A DNA stretch of 64,000 nucleotides from Dolomedes plantarius (taxonomy: Eukaryota; Arthropoda; Arachnida; Araneae; Dolomedidae): positions 191,468,039 through 191,532,038 of the forward strand of contig OU015492.1 in assembly GCA_907164885.2 (NCBI GenBank), read 5' to 3'. Positions 35,430-47,053 of this stretch are shown here, in pieces. The notes beneath the pieces are model-generated. The model searched no databases, had not been told where the DNA came from, and saw only the letters and a program-made list of their open reading frames with translations. The position numbers were made by a program, and so were the translations under genes. Every line of letters begins with the position of its first letter. The first letter of the stretch is position 1.

Positions 35430-36650
35430 ATTATCATCGTAATAGAATGCTTTACGAAAAATCATATGAAAGCCTCGTGTGTTGGCAATTTAGAAATATT
35501 CAATTGAACACTTTTAAAAATTTAAGAAAACTTTGCGGTTATGTTAGGTATTCGCTTTGAAAAGCACGCTACCGTACAGACAATTTTGAGCTACCGTACA
35601 GACAAATATCACTACGCATGCGTCGAGTTTGCAACTTTCCGAAAATACAAAATTTGACATTATTGTAATATCTGGTTAAAATATATATATTATATGGTTA
35701 AAATATATATATATATATTTATTAAAAAAATAATATAATGAAAAACTGTTTTATTGTGAAAAAAATTCTCTAATTCAATTTTTTCTTAAATTAACGACGT
35801 TAAATGAATCACGGTGAATGAATGACTCACTCTTGTTTACATTTTCAAGTTCTGAGCATATAAAATGAATACTTGTCATTAATTTAATTGAAACACTATG
35901 AGAACGCGAAAGGTGACGGAATAGTTATAAAAGTACTATTAAGTAATAACTAAAATACAATAATAAATATCAAAAATACAATAATAGAATTCTTTACCAA
36001 AAAACACATGAAAGCCACATGTGAGCACATCAAATAGTTAACTAAACGACGGCAAATATTCAATTAAAGCACGTGAAATATTTAATTAAAACACTATCAT
36101 CGTAACAGAATGCTTTACCAAAAATCACATGAAAGCCATATGTGAGCACATGAAAGACACGTGTGTTGGCAATTTAGAAATATTCAATTAAACGACGATG
36201 AATGGATCATGGTGAATGAATGACTCACCCGTGTTTACATTTTCGAGTTTTGAGTATATAAAATGAATACTTGTTATTAATTTAATGGAAACACTATGAT
36301 AACGTGAAAGGTGGCGGAATAATTATAAAAGAACTATTTAAAGTACTATTAAAAATACAACAATAAATATTAAAAATACAATAATAGAATGCTTTACCAA
36401 AAATCGCATGAAAGCCACTTGTGTTGGCAATTTAGAAATATTCAGTTAAACACTTTTAAAACAGTTTTACAGCGAAAAAAATTCTCTCATTCAATTTTTC
36501 TTAATTAACGACGAGGAATGAATCACGGTGAATGAATAACTCACTCGTGTTTACATTTTCAAGTTGTGAGTATATAAAATGAATACTTGTTATTAATTTA
36601 ATTGAAACACTATGATAACGCGAAGCGTGGCGGAAAAGAGATAATTCTCT
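35430..36650. repeat. Complex tandem array, units of about 300-400 bp
   Basis: Three partly complete units are recognisable by AATGAATCACGGTGAATGAA (35801, about 36193 with changes, about 36519), each followed by CTCAC..GTGTTTACATTTT and GTATATAAAATGAATACTTG. Each is preceded by a segment ending GTGTTGGCAATTTAGAAATA. CACATGAAAGCCA is repeated within units. A small TACCGTACAGACA doublet lies at about 35570-35602. No coding frame is present. Confidence 0.75.
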
Positions 36651-36983
36651 AATGAATATGAAAATCACGTCGAAAATACGTTACATTGAATGTATATTTT
36701 ATGCTGAGAACATTTGTAAACGATGGCGAGCTGTTTTTAACTGTCATAACCGTTTATTACAGCCCTCTAAAAATCCAAATAAAGTTGATTTGTGTCGATA
36801 TTACGTTGTTTCTAATAAATTATTTGGATTTAGATAGCGAATAATCTTTTTGAATTTTACTCTTAACTTGTTAAGCCTAACTCAAAACAAAATGGATGCC
36901 ATAGGCTGATATATTTATGAAGCGGTGGCTCCGGAAGCGTTACATGACAGATACATACATAGAACACGGCAACTATTAGGAGA

Positions 36984-36988
<5 letters not shown>

Positions 36989-37040
<52 letters not shown>
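36989..37040. repeat. (TA)n microsatellite
   Basis: A pure TA run; the overlapping minus frame is repeat translation. Confidence 0.95.
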
Positions 37041-37044
<4 letters not shown>

Positions 37045-37895
37045 AAATGAAGAAAATCGACATATGTATGAAACTTTACTGAGTTAAGTATGCTGATTTG
37101 TTACAGTTTTCTAATACATTATGTGTAGTAAGGATAAACAAAAACAAGTGGAACTCTCTTTAAAATAGTTCCAAAACTCGGTCATTAAGAAACAGCTTAA
37201 ATGAAATTAAGGCGTTAAAAACTTAATCTAAAACACTTTTAAAGGTTAATAAAACTAAAATGAACTGCTATTTATAGTATAAGGCATCAATTATGAAGTT
37301 TCATCAGTTGTAAAATAAATTCATTTCGCATGCCTCAATAGAAGGTAATAGCAAACTAATAATTCATTTCAGCAGAAAACAAATTTTTTTCTATTATTAA
37401 ACATATATAAGTGGGAAATCATGCATATGTATTTGTTAAAAACATTTGAAAGTAAAAGAAACAATGCAAACTTATATATTACAAGTGAAAATAAGCATCC
37501 TTAACCTACTATAATAAAAATAAGTTTATGAAATTTTAAACAAGATATAGTATTAATTTAGCATTCCATGTAACGATTCTGAAGCAGCAAAAATCCTGCT
37601 CGTTGTAACTTTCTCATAAAAAGTGATTTTTCTTAATAAAAAGTTTCGTATTTTCATGAGCAAAGTTATAAATTTCTCTGTAAATATGTTACCAAATTCC
37701 AGACGTGCTGAAAAAGGAAAACTAAAACCCTTCAAATGGCAATATGTTAAGGAAAAAACTAAACTAAAATTAGCTTGAAAAATTCTTAACTCTCTGTGAA
37801 TTATTTCTCAGAATTTCGGAAGGAATTCGTATGTAAATGTTGTATAAATTAGGGATAACATCTTCTAAAGAGGTGATTTTCTTAAAAATGAGTTC
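37045..37895. other. AT-rich DNA, no gene seen
   Basis: Only a 60-codon minus frame (37553-37735) without recognisable motif. Confidence 0.55.
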
Positions 37896-37899
37896 GTCC

Positions 37900-38357
37900 G
37901 ATTGAAACTCTACTGTAAACAGGAAAAGATGAATATTGAAATGGTAAATTTGTGATGAATATACACAGTTTCTATCACCGAAATGGTTTAACGACAGACA
38001 GATGTTATACAAACAAAAACATCCTATTAATATAAATTCAATTCTTGAATCCGATTGAAACCCTACTGTAAACAGGAAAAGATGAATATTGAAATGGTAA
38101 ATTTATGATGAATATATACAGTTTCTATCACCGAAATGGTTTAACGACAGACAGCTGTTATACAAACAAAATCATCCTATTTATATAAATTCAATTCTTG
38201 CGATGATTGAAACCCTACTGTAAACATTAAAAGATGAATATTGAAATGGTAAATTTATGATGAATATATACAGTTTCTATCACCGAAATGGTTTAACGAC
38301 AGACAGCTGTTATACAAACAAAATCATCCTATTAATATAAATTCAATTCTTGCGATG
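37900..38357. repeat. Three tandem copies of a 152-153-bp unit
   Basis: GATTGAAACYCTACTGTAAAC starts at 37900, 38053 and 38205. The copies are almost identical (for example ACCGAAATGGTTTAACGACA in each). The very low divergence points to a recent expansion. The 80-codon minus frame (37770-38012) crosses the first unit only and has no known motif. Confidence 0.9.
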
Positions 38358-38359
38358 AA

Positions 38360-39250
38360 TAGAACAGGAGAATCGTGAAAACGCTTAAATACCTTCCATG
38401 ATATTCAATGGCTTGTGCCAAGGATGTTAGTAATATCAAGCTTTTTCTGCTTTTCGGAAGTAAAATTTCTGTGTCAAAGGCACCGCGTGAGGTTAAAGAC
38501 CTCTGGGGCGCTGATATAATCGATTAGCTTGGTAGTGAGGAAAATGGTGAAAAAAAATGTTTTCAGAAACAGAAGGGTCTTTTAGATTTATAACCTCTTA
38601 GTATAATAGGCGGTCTGTTTAGAATTGAAAGTTTTATCTGCGCAATGAACTTTTTTAAGGAAATCCTGCTTTAGAATTTCAAATCTCATAAAAGTACGTT
38701 TCAGTTTTTTATTATTTAAATTCTTTTCATTGCTGACAGTTTTTAAGAACATAATACGGGAAGGCATTGAAGAAAATTTATCTTTTGCAGAGGTTTAATA
38801 AAATTAAGGTTTGTGTCGTGTTCGTTAAATATATTTATTCAGAGTAGAGAGAACGAGGTACTTAAACTTTGCGCATTTTTATTGATAAGGAGTATAAAAT
38901 GATCCCTTAGCTCTAAAAGCAGTCATGAATCTCTAGATAATAATTTTGTGACACATTTTTAAGGAAAAATCTTATTTGTTTATTGGGCCAAATAAACGGT
39001 AGTCACCACTAAATATTTAGAATTCCTTTTAAAAATTCGCTTGCTTTATTTTTACAATATTTGTCGGCTATATCATACTGTGGAGTTTTGGAGGAGTCTT
39101 AGCTTTTGGTACGCATCATTATTAATCGGCTCTCCCAGAGAATTGAGTAGTTTATGCCCTTTTTGTAACTCCTCCATCTTTGAATTTTACTAACTTTTTT
39201 TAAAGAATGTTAGTACTTTTAATAACAATCAAATGAGGGTGATGTTGCAT
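38360..39250. other. No gene seen
   Basis: AT-rich sequence with no frames or repeat ends recognised. Confidence 0.5.
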
Positions 39251-39254
39251 ACGA

Positions 39255-39490
39255 AGGCCTTATTTGAATTGTGGTCCAACTCCATTCTTGTTCATTTTGA
39301 GATACAGAGCCTTAATGTCTAATGAGTGCTGAGAAATGACTGCTGAAGTCTACTTTTTAATGCCCTCTATTGGCAGCAGAAATAAGCTGGAGGTGTACCA
39401 GTTTAAAAATAATATAGAAATGACTTAAATTAACATGAAAGTGAGGCTAACTCCATTTTTATTAAAAACTGGAGATGTACTACTATTTAA
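39255..39490. mobile_element. Short MITE, family C copy 2 (inverted)
   Basis: Begins GAAGGCCTTATTTGAATTGT and ends near TAATGCCTTATT. The interior, GAGAAATGACTGCTGAAGT and AGCTGGAGGTGTACCAGTTT, is the reverse complement of 27905-28155, with clear substitutions between the copies. Confidence 0.75.
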
Positions 39491-39499
39491 CTAATGCCT

Positions 39500-41710
39500 T
39501 ATTATGTATGCAAATATAAAATGGAAAATAGCATTCAGATTTGTAAAAGTACAAATATGAATTTTGGTGTATATTAATAAACAGTAGATTGTAATCTGTA
39601 TAAGAACTTTAAATAATTTAAAAAAAATAAGTTATAAAATCTAAATTTAGATATAGAGATTAGATTGAAATTTTTGCTCTAATTCTAGTTGGATTTTCTA
39701 TGAAGTGGGAAAACCCAATTTGTTTTAAATCAATGCGATATTTGAAATTCAATCTCAATCGGATATTTATTTTTTAACATAAAATCTTTATTAATAGCCT
39801 TTACTCTAGATTTACAATATCTTCGGAATTATCACTAATGACTTCTGTTTCAGATAAATCTCAGTATAAACCAAAGAAACAATCAACATCTCAAAGTACC
39901 TTAAAAAATGTTTGATTAAACACGGTATGAAACGAAACCCCCAATACTTACGATTTAAATCCGCTCGTTACTTTTTCAAACAGCAACACCTCTTACAATG
40001 CCTTGATTGCATAGAACTTCCAGTTCTGTTTATTTACCTTCCCATTTAAATATTAGCCCCAAAATAAACTGTAAAAACTGTAGAAAAAAATAGATACTTT
40101 TAACATCTGAAACAACCTTTAAAGCCACAAAAGTTTCAGAATCTTGCTTATATTATGTAATCACAAGGATCACATAATTATAAAGAATGTCGTGTATTCG
40201 AAATATAACGGGGATAACAGCTTATAAATGATTTTTATATTAACGAGATTTAAACCATTTGTTTAAAAAAACAACTTGTTACTGTAGTATTTACGTTAGT
40301 ATTTATAAAGTAGTGGAAAAATCTTAATAGGATATGAATTTTACATCGCTTGTTTGGCTTATAACTGTAAAGAGAGTTTATATGTTTTAATGTAATACAT
40401 AAATGATTACTTAAATTCTGCATGCAAATTTTGATTCCTTCAGGCATACTACGAGGTTTTCGCTATCAGTAATTCTTTGGGTACCCACCTCTTTTATAAA
40501 ATGTCTTAAGTTAAGTATTTAAATGAAACTGAGCCACAAAAATGTATAGAATTCGTACTGTTGATGCACGTCTACTAAAAACATTGCGGATCTATTCAAA
40601 AGGTACTTTTATTATCGTTTTTCAAAAAGAAAAACACAGTTTCAATTAGAAAAGGAAGGTTGCTTGAACGAAGCTGTCATAGACATAGTGAGAGTGAACT
40701 ATTGACCAAAATTTCACTAGGAAACATTGCAAGTAATTTTATAAATGTACATTTTACGATAATACACGTGTAATTAAAAAAAACACAAAATATATAAAAA
40801 TGAATACGAGTAATGAGATAAAACTCTATATTAAAGCCTTAATCCGTTAAATAAATAAGGAGGGGTTAAAAAGTAATAAGTATTCATATATTTTAAAGTA
40901 AAATTCATTATAAGAGTTTCATTTCCTCTTCTTTCTTCTGTTACGAGTAATGGTAATGATTTTAAGGTTTTAACTCTGCAAACTCATTTTAGTTGGGAAA
41001 GTGTCTTGGGTTTAACAATTCATTCTCTTTGCTGGTATAAATACTGGGAAGTGAGAGATTTAGAATTTTTTTTCTTTTGTAAATTATATTCCAGCAATAT
41101 TTTCTTCTTCCTTAAGATAAGCTTTTTAGAGTCATTTTTTCTTTTTCATAATAATCAATAAATTAGAGCCTTTAAAAATGAAAGATAACCATTGATACTT
41201 GATGCTGAAATGGCTATTTTAAGAGTAATTCAGAATTTGTATAATCAGATAAAAGTTAACATTTTCAATTTATAAAATAATATGGTATTTTATGCAGAAA
41301 ATAAGGAACTATGTGTCCTTTAAATTAGATAATTAAAATAATGTGATGTACATATCAAACACATTTCTTTTTCATCTGGAAAATGATTAAAGTTTCGTAT
41401 AAAGAAAAGGCCTCATAAAATTTTTTACAATAAGGATGCCATTTCTGAAAAGTTGGAAGCGAATTATTAAATAAATTCCCCCATCCCAACATCAAAATGC
41501 GAATTTTAAATTTCAGGATTCGATAATAGTTGATGCCGTCAACGTTCATTAAAGGAGAAACAATGTGCTATCAAAGTTCATTGTTGGTTTTTAGATTAAT
41601 AAAATATTGCCATTTAGACATTTAATGCCCCGAACACAAAAGTTTGTTACCAAAGGGACACTAGATGCAATGAATATGTTAATTTAGGTAAATTATCATA
41701 GTTCAAGAGA
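39500..41710. other. AT-rich DNA, no gene seen
   Basis: Short frames at 40250-40447 and 41355-41549 (both minus) have no recognisable motif. No repeat ends are seen. Confidence 0.55.
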
Positions 41711-41722
41711 AATAAATGCAAT

Positions 41723-41764
41723 TTTTTTTTTTTTTTTTTTTTAATCCAATGCGGAGGCACTTGT
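41723..41764 (-). mobile_element. 42-bp remnant insertion of a SINE 3' end
   Basis: A poly-T run followed by CCAATGCGGAGGCACTTGT is the reverse complement of the SINE tail at 46561-46590. It is bounded by a perfect 11-bp target duplication, ATAAATGCAAT (41712-41722 and 41765-41775), so only the last few dozen bases of a SINE were inserted. Confidence 0.85.
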
Positions 41765-41775
41765 ATAAATGCAAT

Positions 41776-42575
41776 ATATTTTCAACAAATATTCAAATAA
41801 AACCATAATTTAAAAAGGATACTTTAAACTGAAATGAGTCAATAATTACCATGATAAGTATATATTATTTTACAATACAGATATATTGTTACTATTAGTA
41901 TCATTTACTTATTTAAACTGATAAACAAATAAATTGATAATAATAATTTTAATTTCATAAATTCGCAATGTTAAAACATAAAAAATATTTATGAATATGC
42001 TACAAGTGTTTACAATTTATTTGAAACCCTATTTTTGAAGCCCCTTTTCCATTTTATTTCAAACATTTCAAAATATCATCTATTTACAAATTAATGAAAT
42101 TTTACAAAATACGGAAAGTTGCACAAAATGCTGGTTATTTATATGGCTTAATTATTGGTTTCAAATTAAATTTTGACAACGTTAAAATATTATTAAGTTT
42201 ATTCTTCTTTCCTTTTAAAGTGTATTATGTAAGTATTAGAACCATTTTATGTAAAACCTTTTTTGTTTCATAGTCAGTTTTCGAATAACTATGTATGAAT
42301 TCATAATGGTCCTAGCCCAAACTTCTAAGACGTGGAATTTGATTAAAACTATGAAGAATTTTGGGTTCCTTTGAATGAGAGGAGCTATCTTTTTCTGAAG
42401 GATCAAAGGGAAAATATATAGTATATTAACTTCTAACTTTATAAGCTACTTCAAAAACCATTTGAACTGTGCATCGTCACAACTGAGAGCTGTTCATATC
42501 ATGAAAAGGATTCTTGAAAATATGGTATCATCAGTGTCGAATCAGAGTATAGAGGCAGTATAAAAAAAGGCTGGC
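41776..42575. other. AT-rich DNA, no gene seen
   Basis: No frame or repeat recognised. Confidence 0.5.
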
Positions 42576-42664
42576 CAAAACTACTTTTTATTCCAATGAG
42601 GCACTGCGGACATTCACCCATTAACACTGCGATTTTGTTATCAGTTATTAAGGAACACAGTATA

Positions 42665-44042
42665 GAGGGTGATTTTTATTAAACTGACACTACTAAGGGC
42701 TACCTCTAGCTCGATCTATCAGCCAGAATTCCACCAAAATTGATAGAGGGACTAAGGACAACATGGGACAGAGTTTCCGTAAAAAAAAAAAAAAAGTTCC
42801 AAAAGTCGCCGATAGGGGAAGATATGGCGCTGTAGTTATCGGCGCACTCGAGAATATGCATAAAAAGCAAGTTAAACATCAAAATGCAAATTCATGGCTA
42901 CGTAGTCGACAGAAGCATCAGTATTTTGGGCTATATAAATCGGTGCGGAATCTATTGCGCCATCGCTTTACAGAAGAAAGGGTCATCAGTGGCTTTTCCC
43001 ACTTGCATGACCATCTCGCTCCCCGGACCTAACCCATGTGACTTCTTTATGAGGGGTTATTTAAAGTACAAGGTGTATCTTGGTGGAGTGTCGAACTTGG
43101 CAGCCCTAAGGAACATGGACGAAACTTCGGGGGGGGGGGGCACGGGTAACTTAACTTGAAATAAATTAAAACGTTAATAGAAGTTCAGTTAAAATTGGAA
43201 AATTGTAGAAAAATTTTAAGAAAGTTGGTTTTTTCCCGCTTTTTCAAACTATGAAACTGAAGATTCCGAATATGTCTTTAGCCTTGACATAGTTTTTAAC
43301 AATGGTATGATCCGTAACAGAAATTCGATGCTAAATTTTTCTCATTTTATTTATATTATATATATTTTTCTCATTGTATAACTTTTGGATACTACTCAAA
43401 AAATAATTCTATTGTTATTCAATTTTTAAAAAAACATAATATTTCATATTTTAAGGACCGCCAGGCAGTCAATGCGAGGAGGAGGGCCCTAACTGAATTC
43501 AATTCGTGCCCCCCCCCCAAAAAAAAAAAAAAAAAAAAATTGGAAGCAAGCGACGCCTATGCTAAGGGGCAACATATCCCAGCCTGGGATGAACATTCCT
43601 GGTGACATGTTACGCTTGGCCGTTGAGAACGTAGTGTTCAGGATGCAATGTGTGTCCATCACATTGAAGAAGGGAGAAGTGAATTTGCTGAATAAAGCGG
43701 TGTTGCAGTAAAATTTCTTTGTTATTCATTTGTCTGCTTATTAAAACTTTTTCGGTATTCCCCATTTATCTTTAAAGCCCGAAATACTGGTGCTGCTGTC
43801 GACTACGTAGTCTTGAATTTGCATTTGGATTTTTTACTTGCGTTTTACGCAAATTCTCGAGTGCGCCGATAACTACAGCGCCATATCTTCCCTTATCGGC
43901 GACTTTTGGAACTAATTTTTTTTTGCACGGAAACCTTTTCCCATATCATCTTTAGTTCCTCTATTAATTTTGGTGTAATTCTGGATGATAGATCGCGCTA
44001 CAGATGGCTCTGAGTAGTGTCAGTTTAATTAAAATCATCCCG
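42665..44042 (+). mobile_element. Mariner-like element, copy 1, interrupted
   Basis: The ends GAGGGTGATTTTTATTAAAC and, inverted, CGGGATGATTTTAATTAAAC are flanked by TA (42663-42664, 44043-44044). Inverted repeats extend more than 250 bp, to a GACTACGTAGTC palindrome region and AGTATTTYGGGCT. Between them lies a tail end of a mariner-type transposase (NPCDFF..GYLK, then YLGGVSNLAA). A 450-bp insertion at 43112-43561 breaks that tail. The copy at 61748-62671 shows the uninterrupted form. Frames at 42763-43032 and 42884-43159 read parts of this relic. Confidence 0.85.
43112..43561. mobile_element. 450-bp insertion in the mariner-like element
   Basis: Absent from the sister copy at 61748-62671. 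CTAAGG occurs on both sides (43106-43111 and 43562-43567) and is a possible target duplication. The insert is bounded by mirror-image homopolymers: a run of G then CACG on the left, CGTGCC, a run of C and about 21 A bases on the right. The class is unknown; a retroelement 3' end is possible. Confidence 0.7.
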
Positions 44043-44392
44043 TAGATGAAATACCATTATTTCCTATGAGAAAATAGGACAGGAACAGTCATGAATAGGC
44101 CGGGATTTGAACTACAGATCACTTTCTGACAGCTCGCCTCGCTAACCACCGCAGAATTGAGACGACCAGAAGCCCAAACTAAATCTTCTCAAAATAGGAG
44201 ACTTTAATTTTTCATTTCTTTTGTTGAATATTTGGAGAACTACTGCAAGAAATAGTGACGTTTTAGGAAATCTTGTAGAGAACCATAGATGATGATGGGG
44301 AACTGGGTATGAAACTGTTGAAATTTTAAGTTTATGAACAAGTTTGAAAACTCTTTTAGGATGGTATTGATGTTTGTGAAAAATAACTTTCA

Positions 44393-44431
44393 CGGGCGGA
44401 TCTTAACACAATACTTTTAAAGATCCGCCCG
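44393..44431. repeat. GC-rich 12-bp perfect hairpin
   Basis: CGGGCGGATCTT (44393-44404) is inverted at 44420-44431 around a 15-base AT-rich loop. The right arm overlaps the start of the SINE head at 44418. Confidence 0.75.
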
Positions 44432-44633
44432 CGTCATATAGTGGTTAGCGACGCGAGCTTCCACAAAATCGGGTTCAAATCCCGGTTAAGACAAGGCCAT
44501 TTCTGTGATGTATTGTCATAGGGAAGAGTGTTGGTTAACCTTTCGTTACATTATTATGGTAATAAAGTAACCAACAAAATTGCAGTTACGGTGGGAAATC
44601 AATCTCAGGAGAAGTGACTACTGCACTGGAAAG
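44418..44633 (+). mobile_element. tRNA-derived SINE
   Basis: The head GTCATATAGTGGTTAGCGAC is followed by a strong B box, GGGTTCAAATCCCGG (about 44469-44483). The body GTCATAGGGAAGAGTGTTGG and TAATAAAGTAACCAACAAAA precede a GCACTGGAAAGAAAAAAAA tail. This is the same family as 25868 and 56516. Confidence 0.85.
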
Positions 44634-44639
44634 AAAAAA

Positions 44640-46545
44640 AAATTAAATAAAAGCTATTTTCCAATTATTTCAAATGGAGCTAAATTTTCACAAACCATGA
44701 CGTCCTTTCATATAATTAAAGATTAAGAAACAGTTGCAAAATATCTAAAACTTTTCGTCTGAAAACGTAGATTGTGTTGTAAAATTCATAAGTGAAGTTT
44801 TTAATATAGACTAAGGATGCAAGGTATAATAAACCCGTCAGGAAATAGGAGGTTTTCCTTTCCGTTTCCAAGATAACTTATTTATACAAAAAGTTAAATG
44901 AAAATTTGAAAGATAAAAGTACGATGAATCTATGTTGTATCCTTGCTATAATATAATTTAGTAAGCCTTTGATCCAATTTTAGAGTTTGGTAATGGTCGC
45001 TAAAATGAGGATATATCAACTAAAATATTTTAACCATAATTTCTCAAAATTTATCAAAAAAGAAACATACGTATTCAACCATCAGCTCATTTAGGTTATC
45101 AAGGTTAGAATTGCTAAGGTAATGTAACAAAAGGTTCTTCGTCCCGTCTCATAAGGAGTCGGATAATGGCTTACTGGCAAGAAGGACTCAGTCCAGTTGC
45201 ATCCGTTAAGAATCAATTTTTTATTAAATATCCCAGCATTTGAAAAGCAAAAGATGGCAACAGTGACCCAGAATGAATAAATATTCATCATCAGGCAGTC
45301 CAGATTTTCGTATTTCAGATTTAGCAAATTAAGTGTTGCCGACTGGAATCTCAAATCTTTCGAATAAAAGAATTTGCACGTGGCCATGTCGCAATGATTT
45401 TAAAACACCTGTAAACAAATATACAGTGAACTGAACTTTTTGAATGAAACTAGGCAAGTTTGAGTCTTCTAGTATAACATATTTTTGCATTAAAATTAAT
45501 AAATAATAATCAATTTAATCCTCAAAACCATGCAGACATTAAGTCTTATCTAAATAAATGATAAATGACATACGCAACGGTGAAAAGAAACGATGAAAAA
45601 TTAATTACTACCCCACAATAAGTAAAAACTTTTACTGATACAATTTTAATCGATGAAGCATTCATTTTCGGATAAAATTTTATATAATTAACATTATCAG
45701 TGCAAATAAATTTTTACCACTCTAAGTAACATAAAAAAAACTACTAAAATACCAAAAATATTGAAACAACCACAACTTCAAAATCAATACAGCGTTATCA
45801 ATTTTTTGCAACTACTAAATGTGTTACTCCAAACAGCTATGGAAGCAAATTGCGGGGATACAAATGAAGCTGTTTCTATTATTCTTAAGAGAAAGCTTTT
45901 GAAAGAATGTTGTTAAAATGACTCCCAAAATTAAAGATAAAAAGAGAAATAAGATTTGATCATTTTTTCCGAAGCATACTACTCAAATAAATCTGTGTGA
46001 TACGTAGAAAAGTCAGACAGAAATCTTTAAAATTTCATTCACACTTATTTTAAATTGTACTTTAAAATAAAAGGTACTTTATATAAATTGTACTTTATAT
46101 AAAAGGCTCCACAATTTTTCTCTTCTTCATTGTAATTCAATCTTATTCTATAGCCAAACCGAAGACATATACTCGAATTCCAATAGTGTCTGTTTAAACA
46201 CTTCGTTTACTCTTATCATATTTGATAAGGTCTGAAAAATAATTGCAGATATCATTCAGAATCAAGGAAGTACATCGCAAAGTAACCGGTTGATCTCAAC
46301 CATGCAGGGGGTGATAGCCTGAAGACGAGTTCAGAAGAATTCTTTGAGTAACCCGAGTTACAGGAGAATGAAAACATGACAGAGGAAGCCGAAATTTTAC
46401 AAACTGTTTTGTTTACTATTACTGTCAATCATGCTATACTTTACTAACATCGATGAGAAGCGTCAACATAACGTTCCGGAATATGTCCAATCAATGATCT
46501 AACGTTAATTTAACGTTGTAATTTCACCAGTGATTGACTGAATAC
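44640..46545. other. AT-rich DNA, no gene seen
   Basis: A 98-codon minus frame (45091-45387) does not resemble any family I know. Small repeats of TTGTACTTTA lie at about 46057-46106. Confidence 0.5.
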
Positions 46546-46560
46546 ACTCAAATTGAAAGT

Positions 46561-46786
46561 TTTTTTTTCCAATGCGGAGGCACTTGTCGTGAGACTTTCG
46601 CCTATACCACGCCGCAATTTTACTGCCCATTTTATTGTGGGGGCACCATATAGGCGGACAGCATTACCCCCTATGAATGGACGACACGAACGGAGGCATA
46701 TTTCGTGGCGCGACGCCAGGATTCGATCTGAGCACCCTCAGCACCGAAAACCAGCTCGCTGTATCACTGGGCCGCCACAAGCCCTA
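46561..46786 (-). mobile_element. tRNA-derived SINE with perfect target duplication
   Basis: Minus-strand head GGCGGCCCAGTGATACAGCG, B-box-like AGATCGAATCC, body GTGTCGTCC..TCATAGGGGGTAATGCTG, and tail AAGTGCCTCCGCATTGG plus poly-A. AAATTGAAAGT occurs on both sides (46550-46560, 46787-46797). The 96-codon frame at 46553-46843 reads through it and is not a gene. Confidence 0.9.
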
Positions 46787-47053
46787 AAATTGAAAGTTGG
46801 CGGAGTGATATTTCGACACAGCCGTAAGGGCCTGTTCACATAGGAGGACAGCACCATATAGGCGGACAGCATTACCCCCTATGAAGGGACGACACGAACG
46901 GAGGCATATTTCGTGGCGCGACGCCAGGATTCGATCTGAGCACCCTCAGCACCGAAAACCAGCTCGCTGTACCACTGGGCCCCACAAGCCCTAAAATTGA
47001 AAGTTGGCGGAGTGATATTTCAACACAGCCGTAAGGGCCTGTTCACATAGGAG
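46643..47053. repeat. 208-bp tandem duplication
   Basis: Two copies starting at 46643 and 46851, each opening GCACCATATAGGCGGACAGC. They carry the SINE head, the SINE's right target site and the first 19 bases of the adjacent MITE (GGGCCTGTTCACATAGGAG at 46828-46846 and 47035-47053). The copies differ at only a few positions. Because the MITE end is included, the duplication came after both the SINE and the MITE inserted. Confidence 0.9.

Larger units (their letters stand above)
42581..44157 (-). mobile_element. tRNA-derived SINE split by a mariner-like element
   Basis: The minus-strand head is at 44045-44157 (GGTGGTTAGCGAGGCGAGCT, then TAGTTCAAATCCCGG). The 3' tail lies 1.4 kb away at 42581-42662, where CGCAGTGCCTCATTGGAATA is the family's conserved tail motif. 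The mariner-like element sits between them at a TA. Rejoined, the pieces are in the same order and orientation as the other SINEs. Confidence 0.75.

Noticed and set aside
44437..44490. tRNA gene on the plus strand
   Set aside because: Strong B box, but it continues directly into a SINE body and tail shared with other copies.
45091..45387. 98-codon minus-strand frame
   Set aside because: Looks hydrophobic in places but matches no family and has no supporting context.
46553..46843. 96-codon frame as a coding gene
   Set aside because: It is a read-through of a SINE and its tandem duplicate.
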